A stretch of DNA of 64,000 nt, from positions 241,931,539 to 241,995,538 of the forward strand of contig JARYHS010013630.1 in NCBI GenBank assembly GCA_031002005.1, in the 5' to 3' direction. The notes beneath the pieces were generated by a model that was not told where the DNA came from, did no database searches, and was given only the letters and a program-made list of their open reading frames with translations. The position numbers and the translations under genes were made by a program. Within the stretch, counting starts at the first letter, position 1, and every line of letters begins with the position of its first letter. This DNA comes from Vandiemenella viatica (taxonomy: Eukaryota; Arthropoda; Insecta; Orthoptera; Morabidae). Below are positions 1-11,699 of this stretch, piece after piece.

Positions 1-1562
1 TCTTATAGCACGCTTTTGCAATTTAAATACCCAATGTGCTTGTGACGAGTTTCCCCAGAATGAGATGCCATAAGTGAGCAGGGAATGAAAATATGCAAAA
101 TATACCAACTTTCTGGTTTCTATATTAGCTATTCTAGATATTACCCTCAGTGAAAATGTTGCAGAATTCAGTTTTTTAAGAAGTTGTTGAATATGCTGTT
201 TCCAGTTCAATTCGTTATCTATATATACACCCAGGAATTTTGTGAAACTGCTTTCATTGATTGCTTTTCCTTCTGATATCACATTATAGCTGACCTTTGT
301 TTTATTTTTTGTAACAAACTGAAGTAAACTGTGTCTTTTCTACATTAAGTATTAGTTTGTTGGCATTAAACCACCTGTTAATTTTCTTTATAACATCATT
401 TGCTGTGTTTTCGAGGTTTTGTGCTGATGGGTCTTTCAAGGATATGCTAGTATCATCTGCAAAGAGCACTATGTGTTCATTATCACCTAGTATATGTGGG
501 AGATCATTTATATAGATTAAGAACAGCAGAGGGCCAAGAATTGAACCCTGAGGCACACCACATTTAACTATACCCCATTCTGAGTTTATAACATCTCCTG
601 TATTAGCATCTTTCAGTGATACACATTGCTTTCTATTTTTCAGGTACGATTTAAACCAATGTCCTGGCTTACCACTAAGTCCATAGTGGTCTAATTTACC
701 TAGTAGAATCTCATGATCAACACAGTCAAAAGCCTTAGCAAGATCACAGAATATACCTAGGGAATTTAATTTTTTATGCATTGATTCCAGTACGTCGTTT
801 ACAAAAGCAAAAATTGCTGAATCTGTTGAAACGCCTTGTCTAAAACCAAACTGTGCTTTACTGGGTAGGTCATTCTTTTGTAGATGTGCATACACCCTTC
901 TGTACATTGCTTTTTCAAAGATTTTTGAAAATGCTGGTAGAAGTGATATTGGTCTGTAATTTTCAATCTTTGAGGTTTCACCCTTTTTATAAAGCGGTTT
1001 GATTATTGACTTCTTGAGTGAGTCAGGAAAGATACCTTCTTCAAAAGAACTATTACATATATGACTAATAACTCTACTAATGCTGGTGTTACATTGTTTT
1101 ACTACATGGGTTGAAACCTCATCATAACCAAATGACTTTTTATTTTTGAGGGATTTAATAATTTTTTCAATTTCATTTTGACTGGTGGGAAATATAGACA
1201 TAGGTGCTGTTTTTGGTGACAAGGTTTTAAGTATTGCTATAGCATCCATATTCCCAATATATTTTCCTTTTATTTTTTCAGCAGCTGTTAAGAAGTAGTT
1301 ATTGAAAGCACTTCCTACATAAGAGGGGTCAGTTACAAGCTTATCATTAATGCTTATAAATATAGGTTTATGTTCAAGGGATGATACAGTTGTTTCTCTT
1401 TTAATAATGTTCCAGATACTTTTTATCTTATTATCTGAACTACTAATCTCATTGTTTATGGCCAAACGTTTAGCTTCTTTTATTACTTTGGTTAAAATTC
1501 TACTGTAAGTTTTGTATTGTTGTCTGAGAAGCATATTATCAGTATTCCTAACTTTTACAGAA
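1..1562 (-). pseudogene. LINE reverse transcriptase, 5'-truncated and frameshifted
   Basis: Non-LTR retrotransposon polymerase read right to left. The open frame from 1573 to 302 (423 codons) carries the NYRPISLLP block, a GFR box, an AKAFDCVDH box, a PQGSILGPLLF block and the catalytic FADD at about residues 371-374. The frame stops at 302. An extra base near 323-326 explains this: in the neighbouring frame the thumb region stays open to position 1 (FLGVYID, then a LTYGISFWG block) and runs off the window. The APE endonuclease domain is absent, so the copy is 5'-truncated. The first few residues of the open frame, including its ATG, match the flanking tandem array rather than a LINE, so the apparent start is a junction artefact. 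The blocks place it in the Jockey/CR1 supergroup; the clade is not certain. Confidence 0.9.
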
Positions 1563-2287
1563 AACTTCTCCATGAAATATTACATGTATATGACAACTTT
1601 AATGGATATCAGTTAATTGATGTGGACTATAGTTTTGTATAAAGAACATTGGCAAAAATTAAGGGGTGGATAGGGTGAGAGGTGTTCAGTTATTTCAAAC
1701 CAAATGTTGACGGCATTTTTCTCTTTATTTTTGACTATACATGTCCAAAGTTCCAATGAAATCAGATAAATGTGGGTTTATATAAAAATTAAGGGGTGTA
1801 AAGGGAGAGAGAGAGAGAGGGGTTTTCTTTATTTTTTTGGGTCAGAAACCTTTTCCATGAAAAATTACATGTATATGCCAACTTAAATGGAGATCAGTTA
1901 AATGGTGTCGACTTTAGCTTTGTATAAAGAATATTGGCAAAAATTAAGTGGAGGATAGGGGGGGAGGGGTTCCGATTTTTCAAACAAAAGTTTACGCTAT
2001 TTTTCTGTTTATTTTTTACTATACGTTTCCAAAGTTTCATCAAAATCGGATAAAAAGTGTAGGTTTGTTTAAAAGTTAAGGGGTGTAAAGGGGTAGAAGG
2101 AGTGGTTTTCAATGCAATTCATATGGGACCACTTTGGAAGTATACTCTATCCACTATAAAAATTTCATTTAAATCGGTTCAAAATTGGCGAAGATATCGC
2201 TGAACATACATAAAAAAAATTAAAAAAATCATAAAAATTAGACGAATTGAGAACTTCCTACCTTTTTTTTAAAACGGTTAAAAAATA
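1563..2287 (+). repeat. Dimeric ~140-bp tandem array with defined terminus (copy 1)
   Basis: Degenerate tandem array. The anchor ATTAAGGGGTG recurs near 1660, 1787, 1945 and 2078, giving alternating spacings of about 127, 158 and 133 bp, so two monomer types alternate. Each monomer carries a pyrimidine-rich stretch, a segment like AAGTTCCATCGAAATCGGAT, then GTAGGTTTGTATAAA and the anchor. The array stops at a non-repeated end of about 170 bp: a TTCATATGGGACCACTTTGG segment, a GGCGAAGATATCGCTGA segment, a GACGAATTGAGAACTTCCT segment, a T run and GTTAAAAA. The same end closes the array at 15440-17378. The LINE at 1-1562 cuts into its left side. Confidence 0.85.
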
Positions 2288-4334
2288 AAAGACTCATTGA
2301 AGATAACGGAGGGTGGAAAACACCTGGTGGCTAAGAAGTGTCATTTTAGAACTGCTGCTGTTGTAAAATACGATGGCTGTACAGTGTTGAAATTAATTTC
2401 GAGATAGAAAGATCACTGGTGACTGGCAGGAGGGTATTTCAGTGTGATATTCAGAAAGGGGGCTAATTTAAATTGCCAAGCCTAGAGAATAGACATCCTC
2501 TTGTTTCATCGTATTAATGTATTTGAGAAGATAAAGGACGAAACAGCATGTATAGCAGTGAATAGAGAGTGGACTATGAAATAAGCAAACGGCTTTAGAC
2601 CGGGTATGTCAATAGTATACTCAATCGACAGCTAGGTAATGGCGAGAGGGACAATTAGTAGTATAGTATAGTTTATGGAGAAATTTTGGGAAACGTTTAA
2701 ATGAAAAGGAGTAAGCAAATGAATAATAGAGAGGATTATGAGAATACATTAAGAACGTGAGTTTTGAAAAAGGGGGTTCGAAAAAAAAAAAAAAAACGTG
2801 TTTCAGATTAGACTTTAGGCTTAGACAAAAAAGTGCCGTCTTTAGACTGCTCTTCACTATGGATGATGGTATAAAGACAGTGGCCAGGAAGATTGGGGAG
2901 TAAAATATAAAAATTATGTTGTTTAGTGATTAAGTGATGGAATAGAAGAATTGTGAGAAAGAAATACAAGAAAGGCTGGATTCATAGAAGAAACTATTCA
3001 CTTCTTAAGCATGCAATTCTCTTGGGAAAAAATTTGAAAATGTAAATGCAACTTAGTAGTGTATGGCATTTGTTGATGTTACATATGAGGTGAGAAACTG
3101 AACCCTGAAAAATCCAGGAATTTGGAAAGTGTGTAAGAAGAGAATGGGAGAAACAGGAAGGAAAATACAAAATATGACGAAGAGCACACCAATTCTAAGC
3201 TGCCATTTTACAGATATGGAACAGAAAGTTGCCACAAACGCACAAATCAGTTATTTACAGGACTTAATTTGTGCCAATTTTGAATTATACTTCTGAATAA
3301 TGGTTGGTAAAAGAAAGGGATATTAAGAAATCCAGGAACAGGAGATGAAGTTTCATAGGAATAGGAGTAGAGAAACTAGACAAGCTTCAAAATGAGAATG
3401 ATGAGTAACTTGTACAGGGCGATAATGAGAATGATGAGAACTTGTACAGGGCGATACAAAATGATCGAGATTCCGACGGTTCAGTCACATGAGGACGAAC
3501 GAAAAAAATGTGAAGTGATAACTGCAATTTGAAATTGGAAGAAAAGACGCCACGAGAACAATCAAACAAAATATTGTTGAAGGAAGTACGAAAAATGTAC
3601 CAAATTGAGTAGCTAATTGTACAGTAGTGGAGGAGGATGGATGGTGGGACAGAAGTCGCTGGAAGGAGTTGTATTCCAAGTAAACACGGCCACAGACTGG
3701 AAACGCCAGAGACGAAATGTAGCAAACGGTTCGTTATATTGAGCTGATTGTGAGCTATGCTATTATTTTCATACGAACGACTTCGATGGTTCAGTGTAAT
3801 GTTCTCTACCATAGGTTCATCTATACATTATTCTAAGTAACACTGACAAACATGTTTCGTATTTTGTCAGTATTGTCGTGGTTTGAAACCGACATCACAT
3901 TTATGCTATGTTATCAAAAAGTTGTAGAGGAAATTTAAAATTCCAGAATTGGCTATTAAAAAAAACGTAGAACTTCGACTAATTCTACGAAATTCTATAC
4001 AAACCGGTTCATTATTTAAGTTTTAGTGTGAAAATATTACACGTGCAAACATTTCAAAACAGCAAAGATTAGTGTTCCCTAGGATTTTGGTATTCGTTAC
4101 CATTTCTTGAATCTTCTAATCAATAAATTAATTTATTGTACAAGAAAAAAGCAAAGATGTTTACTGTACAATAAAAAAAATATTGCATGCATAATGTGTA
4201 GAAAGTAATTTAATGATTACCTCACGACTTTTTTTATATGGTATGATATGTTAAACCTGTGTAGGTTATTAAAGTGTTAGTCCCCAACCTCTCATTACCT
4301 ATTGCACATTGAGTATTAAAAATGTTAAGGGGAT
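2288..4334. other. No recognisable feature
   Basis: AT-rich sequence with short chance open frames on both strands. None shows a domain, a splice-bounded exon or a codon pattern I recognise. An A run lies near 2780-2794, and a short direct duplication (ATGAGAATGATGAG and its flanks) lies near 3393-3450. Confidence 0.5.
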
Positions 4335-4408
4335 ATTATTATTATTAATTTTAATTGCGATGGAGCTAACGTTCCGGTGGCAATTCCCCTAGTCATCTAA
4401 TTACCCAT

Positions 4409-4410
<2 letters not shown>
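4335..4410 (-). mobile_element. LINE-A 3' end fragment
   Basis: The segment running TTAATTTTAATTGCGATGGAG to GTGGCAATTCCCC is the reverse complement of the 3' end seen in the LINE-A copies at 50080-50390 and 28920-29860 (AATTGCCACCGGAGC followed by an AATTAAA-rich tail). Only the terminal ~75 bases are present. Confidence 0.7.

Positions 4411-4411
<1 letters not shown>

Positions 4412-4488
<77 letters not shown>
4412..4488. repeat. (CA)n/(TA)n microsatellite
   Basis: About 28 CA units are followed directly by about ten TA units. The tract abuts the truncated end of the LINE-A fragment. Confidence 0.97.
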
Positions 4489-5044
4489 TCTTCCAGAACT
4501 CCTCAGATTTATACTACGTCTTTTGTTACCAGAATTAACCACAGGTTCAGTTGAAATTCACTTATTTACTAACGCTGACTTCAATAGTAGCTGTTTTAGT
4601 TTTATGCCGATGTCGTTATATTGCTAGCTTCAGTTATAACAGTAACATTTAAATTGGAGGATAATTTTTTATTAGTTCTGGTTACAAGATTTTGAATAGT
4701 TCTTCGGAAATTATAAATTGTCACCAAGACACCAAGATTTGTTGCATATTTACGTTCTCCCGGTCCACAATATGTAGCTTTAAATAATAAGATCGCGAAA
4801 AACAGTCCGTGGGTAAACACTGAAATTTCCTAGAGTATCATCGACACGTCAGAGTACACAATGTATAATAATTCTTTTAGTAGCCTCAGAATACTTTGCA
4901 TCTCCCAGAGGAGAAACTTTTGAGATGAATGATTGTGAAGTCAGTGTGGAACATTTGTTGGGACAAAATCAAATCTCTGTAAACTACGAGCAAAGTTAGG
5001 TCGTCGGTTTAAGTGATTGTAACCATAACAGTGTTCTCTACTTC
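4489..5044. other. No recognisable feature
   Basis: Single-copy-looking AT-rich sequence. A 72-codon open frame on the minus strand (4820-4602) resembles no family I know. Confidence 0.4.
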
Positions 5045-5385
5045 TCATCACCTGCCAGTGTGGCTCACACACTGTATCGGGGAGGCACAGTGGAGCCTTG
5101 CACTAGCCCAGCCCCGTGAACCGGCCATCCCGACTGCGATTTCTACCGGTTTTCTACAGCCATCAGGCGAAGACGGGACGGTCCCAAATCATAAACGCAG
5201 TTCAAAGAAAAAAAAAAAAAAGCCTATCACATACAGAACATTGTCATACGTTTTTGCAGACAGATGGCAGTAATTCACCTCCTCCATTAGTACTTCGTAC
5301 GATCTGGCAATAAGTATAAAAAGCTTGGTGTCAGTAACGGCATTCGGCCGTAAAATCAAACCTTCAAATTGACTGTGGCACTGTT
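5045..5385 (+). mobile_element. SINE-B copy 1
   Basis: A ~330-bp element with a close relative at 34425-34750 in the same orientation. Shared blocks in the same order: a CCAGTGTGGCTCA-like head, a CCATCCCGACTGCGATTTCTA block, CAGCCATCAGGCGAA, TTTGCAGACAGATGGCA, CACCTCCTCCATTAGT, a CGATCTGGCAATAAGTATAAA block and a CATTCGGCCGTAAAA end. This copy has an internal A run near 5207-5221. Length and dispersal fit a SINE, but no clear pol III B box was confirmed, so the class is inferred. Confidence 0.65.
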
Positions 5386-6478
5386 ATGTCGGATGGCTAT
5401 GGTGGGTATTCTGTACTTCGCCTAAACTCGTTTTCTTAATGTTTTCCTAACACTTGAGAAACTTTTCTTCTTTTCTTGTACTGTGGTTCTTCTTCTGCTA
5501 ACTGACACCTAAACTTTGGCTGCATGGGATCGGAGAATAGTAAGGGTTTCTTATGCTCTAGACGAATGAAATACTGAAGCCGCTATAGTCCATGTTTATT
5601 GCAACATACTTAATGGTTCAGTTACAAGTAAAAATACATCTACGGACTCCACGCGACGTAATGTGAGCAAAGGCTAAGACAGATAGTCGAACGAGAATTG
5701 GCGGGTACTAGCGGTGATCAATCGGTAGACGATCCAAGGCAGGGCTTGCCGCTTCCATAGATCAGATACAAGGTGAACTTAAGCTGCGTGTGCAATTTCA
5801 ACTTACGGCTGGCAGTTTCCGTTCGGAAGAACCACCATTTTATCGCACGTACGCCATCGAGGCTCAGACTTGATGAAGTTAAATAAATAAAAATCTAAAA
5901 GAATTAAAATTTGTCCTCTACATCATCAACTTACTTATTGCTACGCACGATTTTCTCCGATCAAGAGCAGTTCGTTCTAATATATTAGATATACACGGGT
6001 AGGTAATGTGCAGGTTTCTTTCTTGCAAAAACTAAATTTATTGAAAGTATGGTATACTCAGCAACATTTTCCAGATACATCTCGAGCTGAACTGCTACGT
6101 TACTAATCCGGTACTGCCTTTTGTTGTGGCTTTAGGGCGCGTCGACAACGAGGTCATTAGCGACTGCCTTTTGGTGACATAAAATACTCTACGTATTCAC
6201 CTCGCTTCCGGGAAGCATTGAAAGAATGTCGGAAAAAGATGGTAAAGAAGTGTTCTCTGTTTTACTATCCTTTCTCGCTGTAGGCATTGAATCGTTACCT
6301 GTGTATTCGTGGGCAACCGTTGCTGTTGCAATATGGTGTACACGTTCCCTGTCTTCTTGACCGCCGTAGCAGCGCTTCCGAAGCCATGTTATAATTAAAG
6401 CTTCTCCTGGAGTAGTTGTGTCGTGAATCAAGAGAACATCATAAGCGCTTTCTCATGGTCTTGATTTATTTATATATT
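5386..6478. other. Mostly featureless; SINE tail fragment at ~6118-6172
   Basis: No gene seen. The stretch GGCTTTAGGGCGCGTCGACAA with CGAGGTCATTAGCG near 6128-6164 matches the 3' part of tRNA-SINEs in this window in reverse orientation; the same fragment recurs near 28511-28542. Confidence 0.45.
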
Positions 6479-6715
6479 TTTTTTGCTTATGGCTTTACAC
6501 CTCGTCGATGTCGAGGTCCTTAGAGGCGGGAAACTACGGGGCAAGGAACAGGAAGGAATTCGACCATGCCCTTTTGAAGGAAGCATCCCGGCATTCGCCT
6601 GGAGTAATTTGGGGAAACCATAGAAAACTCAAATCTGGATACCCAGACGGGTATTCGAGCCCGCGTCCTCCCGAATGTGAGGCCAGAACGTTAATCACTC
6701 ACCCACCACGCTCAA
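6479..6715 (-). mobile_element. tRNA-headed SINE-A, copy 1
   Basis: Reads on the minus strand: a head with GTTAACG-like and GGCCTCACATTCGGGAGGA segments, a B-box-like GGCTCGAATACC, a body with GGTTTCCCCAAATTACTCC and AATGCCGGGATGC, then CCTCTAAGGACCTCGACATC, a TAAAGCCATAAGC tail and an A run (T run at 6470-6483 on plus). About 240 bp, closely matching the copies at 8762-9023 and 23551-23800. Confidence 0.9.
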
Positions 6716-8761
6716 TATAGATTTCTAATATGCACTATATTGCTTTATGCTGTTTAGAATTAATATTTGCTATCCGGGTATAGTTTTCTGTAAAAAATCT
6801 GGTTAGTGAATCTTTGCGATAGTTTATATATTTCTGTATCTCATCGGCGTTTTGTCATGATTTTGTACGATTCGTAAATATACTATGTGTTTCTTGCAAA
6901 TAGTTGATTTTTAAAGAAAATTATGACAGTTAAATTCTCCATTCCTTTTTTTTTTTTGTTCCAGAATCAAAATTATGTTCGATCTTTAGATTGGTTTCAG
7001 TCTCATACATCTCATTTGTAAACCCAAGGTCTAAAGATTTACTCATGGTTTGGGAAAAGTAAGTTGTATAGAATCGACTAGTATAAGCAATCTTTTACAA
7101 CAAGAGAAAAGACATGAAATAAGACTTCTTTAATGGTTTGCAAAATGTTTAGTATTGATACCTGAACAGACAGCTGCAAGTGGTATCAATCACCTGTGGC
7201 CAGATTTAAAGTTACCAAATGCTTCATGCTTCAGTGGGGACTAGACACACATCAGATAAGGCCTAATTGTGAAGATGGCAAGGTTTTGAGATAGTGGAGG
7301 ACCGTTGAAACAAAGCAATAAAGTTTATTTTGATAGCCATCACTCGAGTCGTAAAACGCTCAAAAGACGTATAGAGGAAACATGGGACAAGTTGGCACTT
7401 GGTTACTGAAATCCACAGTCTTCAAGAACATCTCCCTTACAAGAGAAGTGACTTAGACCATCGAGCCACTGTGGTACTTGTAATGTCTAGTTTAAGACAT
7501 CCCTTGTCCTAGGAGACTCCTTTGGTATTTGGAATTCTCCGAATGAACAAAATAGTTGATTAACACGGTAGGTACCTGGCGAGTCGTTCTCACACAGAAT
7601 TATTTTGCGCGGGGTGGTAAGAGTACAGATGGTGTTCAGGCAGTGAACTGACCGGCTGGTGGTCTCTCGTTCCGGCAGACTAAAAAGCTTTTCGTCAGTG
7701 CTGCATCAGTGATATAAATGCTGCAATCTGCTACCGTACTTAATGAATTGTAGCTTACTGTGTTCTGTAATACTACGATCAAGACATCACCACCAATCAA
7801 CACAGAAGAACTACATGGAACAAGACGTCGGTGGTGGTACAGTGTTGTGCCCCACTGTTAAAATTCTCCCCGTCTACGCTATTTTGCCCAGTCATCTCTA
7901 AGAAACTTCATCGTCTAACCATAATAATCTCAAACAATTCCGTTAGTATCATGCAACAGTTCAGTTTATTAACCATTAATTACTGTACTTAATGATTTTC
8001 AATTTATCCTTTTTTCGAATAAAAACATTTTTCTCTTTCTAAATAAGTGATATCGAATCGATTATTAAACATTATTGTAAAATCATATATGAAATTAAAA
8101 TCGTTGAACTATTTAGTTGATTTGCAGTTTACAGATGCTATTAGCCGTTTGCTGTTCTGCCAATTCAATTTTGCCATACCCTTTTTACTAGAAGGTGAGA
8201 CATTACACACTTACGTTGCGTTGGCCTAAACAAAGTTTCGTTAATTTCACGTCTCCCAGTATAATAAGCAATCCTACTTGTAGTTCTAATTGACTAGAAC
8301 CTGTCCTTCACGAAAATTCACAACGAGCTCAATCATTTTCTAACGAGTCGCCAAGAGAGTTGGTCAGTAGGTATTTAGGCATTGGTAAACCGAACTTTCT
8401 CGACATCATATATGGATCGATAATCTTCGGCCCAAAGTACCTCAAGAGGGTACTACGCCTCGCCACGTTTTTTGCTGTGCTGCAGAACGTCAATCTCCAC
8501 GCGGCTGATGGCAGGTGTCTATAAGCAAGTGGAATGTACCGTGAAACTGTTCGCAAAAGAGTCCGAAGTCCCTATAATGGTTTCCAGTGAATGCTGTCAA
8601 ATATCTCGCCTCTCTACCAACGTTACCGTTATTTTATAACAAATAAATTTTATTAAATGCAAACATCAGATGCATTCTTTTGAACTTTTGTAATAAAGCT
8701 GAACAATATGTTCCTCAATGTATTCCATTGTGTTCAGTCTGGAGATGTATTGCTTACTCAG
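6716..8761. other. No recognisable feature
   Basis: Moderately AT-rich. A GC-richer pocket at 7600-7860 and another at 8330-8530 carry no domain or exon I can identify. A minus-strand 75-codon frame at 8556-8329 resembles nothing familiar. Confidence 0.4.
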
Positions 8762-9023
8762 CTACCGAGCGTCGTGGATGTGTGGTTAACGTTCTGGCCT
8801 CACATTTGGGAGGACGTGGGTTCGAATACCCGTCCGGGTATCCAGATTTGAGTTTTCTATGGTTTCCCCAAATTACTCCAGGCAAATGCCGGGTTGCTTT
8901 CTTTAAAAGGTCATGGCCGAATTCCTCCCAGTTCCTAGCCACCCAACCCCTCCCATCCTTTCCCGCCTCTAATGACCTCGACGTCGACGAGGCATAAAGC
9001 CATAAGCAAAAAAAAAAAAAAAA
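8762..9023 (+). mobile_element. tRNA-headed SINE-A, copy 2
   Basis: The most complete SINE-A copy on the plus strand: GTCGTGGATGTGTGGTTAACG head, B-box-like GGTTCGAATACCC near 8820, TTTCCCCAAATTACTCCAGG body, GACCTCGACGTCGACGAGGC block and the TAAAGCCATAAGC end followed by a ~15-base A run. The internal B box and A tail fit a tRNA-derived SINE moved by a LINE. Confidence 0.92.
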
Positions 9024-9105
9024 GTTTGTTAATGCTACTTGATCATACTTAAAGATGATACTCAATCTTCAATTAAACTAATTTAATTAGAAACACGTCA
9101 AATAG

Positions 9106-11693
9106 CAGGGGAAGGTGGGGCACAACGGAACACAAAAGTTATTTTTGCCCATAGCTCCAGACCTGACTTTATTTTTTCAACATTTTATTTTTTTCCTGTT
9201 ACCTAACGATCTAAGCTATGAAAGAAATGCATCAACCTTCATTACAGAAATCATATGTGACCTTGAGTGGCCATTTTACAAAAACATGAATCTTGCTTCA
9301 TTGTGTCCCATGCCTGGGGTACAACGAAAAAGCTGGAAAAAAACGCAAAATTCGCAAAATACTATTTTTTGAATTAATGAAAAAACAGAGGTATCTGCAA
9401 TAGAAAACGAGTTCAGTTGATCCTATTAAGGCGCAACCAAGAAATCCTTTTACATTTAGCCAATGTTCAAATTGCCAAAATCAACCCGGAATGGGATGGA
9501 ACCTTTTTGTCTTTTAGTGCCTTGAGACACAGAAGGTTTTTCCAACAGTATATTTAAGTCTTTGTCATAAACCGCATATATGTCATCCGCAAGAGACTCG
9601 ATAAAGGTTAGGAATTTGACCTCGTATTCTCCCTCATCATCTTTCATCTTGCTGATTCGGCCAATGTAGAATTTGAAATGGTTTCTTGTCTTGAATTCAA
9701 GACGAAATCTCCTAAAACAGGAAGACGGTTTAATTCTACAAAACGGTCAGGCTCAACAGAAAAAAACTCTTCATCTAGGCCTATGTACATGTCGTCGTAA
9801 ATATCAGCATATTCACTGTCTCCATCGTCTTCTTCGTCGTCCTCTGGTGAATGAACTGGAGCTTTTTCACCAGATATTTTTCTTATTTGGTTTCGGTTGA
9901 TTTACACACACATATTCCTTTTGGCTGACTCTCTTCTGGAAATTGGAATCGGCTTTTTCTTCTCCGCAATGGCTGTAATTTCTGGACTGCCCGTAGCAAT
10001 CATACGCTTGCCTTTCTCGCTCTGTTTTTAATCAGTTTTTCATTCTCCTGCTTTTGGATGGCCACGAAAATCTTCAGGAGATAGGAAAGCATGACTTGGA
10101 ACAGCTCCTGGATCGAGGACGGTGATGACTGTTTGGTTTGAAGCTGCTCCTTCTATTTGAGGGAGGAAACCGTTGAGCGAATCACTTCGCACAGTATAAC
10201 CATTTGTCTTAGGCGGTTGATCATACACAGTGGTAGGAGGCGGTCGATTATAATTGCATAAGAAGTCTGCTTCGGTAAAAACATCTCGATAAAATTGATT
10301 TTTCCCACTTTTTTTTAAAAAAAATCTGCAATTATGTTGGAAGGTGTCATGCTTTTCTGATGAACTGTGTTCACAAAGGATGCTGTATTATAAATTGAAG
10401 CAGGGTTCTGGTTGCATTTTGTTGGATGAGTGCGGAGGTGTTGTCAAAACTGAGATGCCATTCTCCTTGCACAGCTTTCAAGAACAAGTGACTTTATATA
10501 TTGGAAAAATCATGACTGGCGGAATTGTGCTTCCAGATACAGAAATTATGGATACTGTGGTGACGTTAGTGCTTTTTTCTCCACTTGTAGCTTTGCACAC
10601 TTGCATGGCGTCTTTTTCAGCCATTATTCATTGAGGGTTTGGTACAGTTGATGTGGCAGTTTCATCCAAATTGAACATCCTCGTCCCATCTTGAAAATTC
10701 TGGGTGCTGATTATACAGTATTTTCAAGTTATTAAAGAACACGTCTACATTCTGTTTGGTGAACGAAGTAGCACGAGACAAGCTGCAAGCCTCAGGGGCT
10801 CTTTGGCTGAGTTTGGGGTGCCTTTTCAAAAAACCGTAAAATCAGTTAATGCCTACCATTTTCTTTTCCCCTCATGATTTAAGGCATGGAATTTTGGGCA
10901 TTACTGCCATTTCGTATACAACTCTTCTGCAATCTTCAACTTGTAGGCCATAGTACATTTTAAAATACATAATGAGGTAGTTTTTCAATTTCTCCTCATG
11001 CTCCAGTGTGAAGACCATCCTAAATGAGTAGTTAGGCCCATATTTCATATTTTCCTTCCCACCCTCAACAAGTTCTTTTATTTTCTTCATATATCTTGCT
11101 AGCGTGACATGACTCATGTTCTTCAATTCAACATAACGTCTTATACTTCATCTACTCATGACCATTTACACTGCTACCTTCATGTCACCTCCAAGAAGAG
11201 ACCCTTGCTAGTTTTGCGCTATCGATTTTGCACCATTCCTGAAACAAAAAGAACACTCAAGGGGCTCCATGAAAGGTTTCATTGTGCCCCGAACTCCTCT
11301 GTTTCAAGTAACCGTAAACATTCCATTTCAGTTTCCCCTACTCTCTACGACGAACGCGTAGCAGTTGAAATGCGAAAGTTGGGCAAAACCTTAAGGGATA
11401 CATGTACAATGAAATGCCATAAGAGCCCGATTAAATACAAAAATCACTCTTACCTGGAGACAAAAATCCATTGGAGGCAAAATTTTACTTTCAGGCGAAA
11501 CACATCACCTCACCTCGTCAAATGTGGCACGCAAATGGGGAGGGGGGGGGGGGGGTGATTAGCTGCCGTTGTTGGGAATGGCCCGCAGCGCTTTCTGCCG
11601 GAATCGCGTTGCACTCTGACACTTCTGTGAGTCCGGTATACGAACTGTTCCACTATGCCCCGTGTTCCATTGTACCCCACAATCCTCTACCTG
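9106..11693 (-). mobile_element. Pogo/Tigger-like DNA transposon with terminal inverted repeats
   Basis: Left end CAGGGGAAGGTGGGGCACAA continues into CGGAACACA. The right end, read inverted, begins CAGGTAGAGGATTGTGGGGT and continues ACAATGGAACAC. The two ends match as imperfect inverted repeats of about 30 bp. A TA occurs one base outside the left end, but the expected flanking TA is not clean on the right. The interior holds a broken pogo-family transposase on the minus strand. Total length of about 2.6 kb suits an autonomous pogo/Tigger element that has decayed. Confidence 0.82.
9459..11126 (-). pseudogene. Pogo/Tigger-like transposase, heavily degraded
   Basis: Three pieces of a pogo-superfamily transposase can be read in order. 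(i) 11126-10872: a helix-turn-helix/CENP-B-like segment (TLARYMKKIKEL, then FTLEHEEKLKNYL and MYYGLQVEDCRR). (ii) About 10600-10330: part of the DDE core, with SGEKSTNVTTV, SGSTIPPVMIFP and then ENGISVLTTPPHSSNKMQP. Between these two blocks the stretch carrying the middle catalytic Asp is missing. (iii) 10230-9459: a C-terminal tail region including FTEADFLCNY. Stops and frame changes separate the pieces, so no active enzyme can be made. In intact relatives the protein cuts and pastes its own element at TA sites. Confidence 0.82.
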
Positions 11694-11699
11694 CATCAA

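Noticed and set aside
5013..5313. Two overlapping plus-strand open frames
   Set aside because: They lie within the SINE-B copy and run through its A-rich stretch; not genes.
7620..7700. Possible last exon of the Kazal gene on the minus strand after GCTTTTTAG
   Set aside because: The phase allows translation but the peptide has no correct Kazal C-terminal pattern and stops early; no support.
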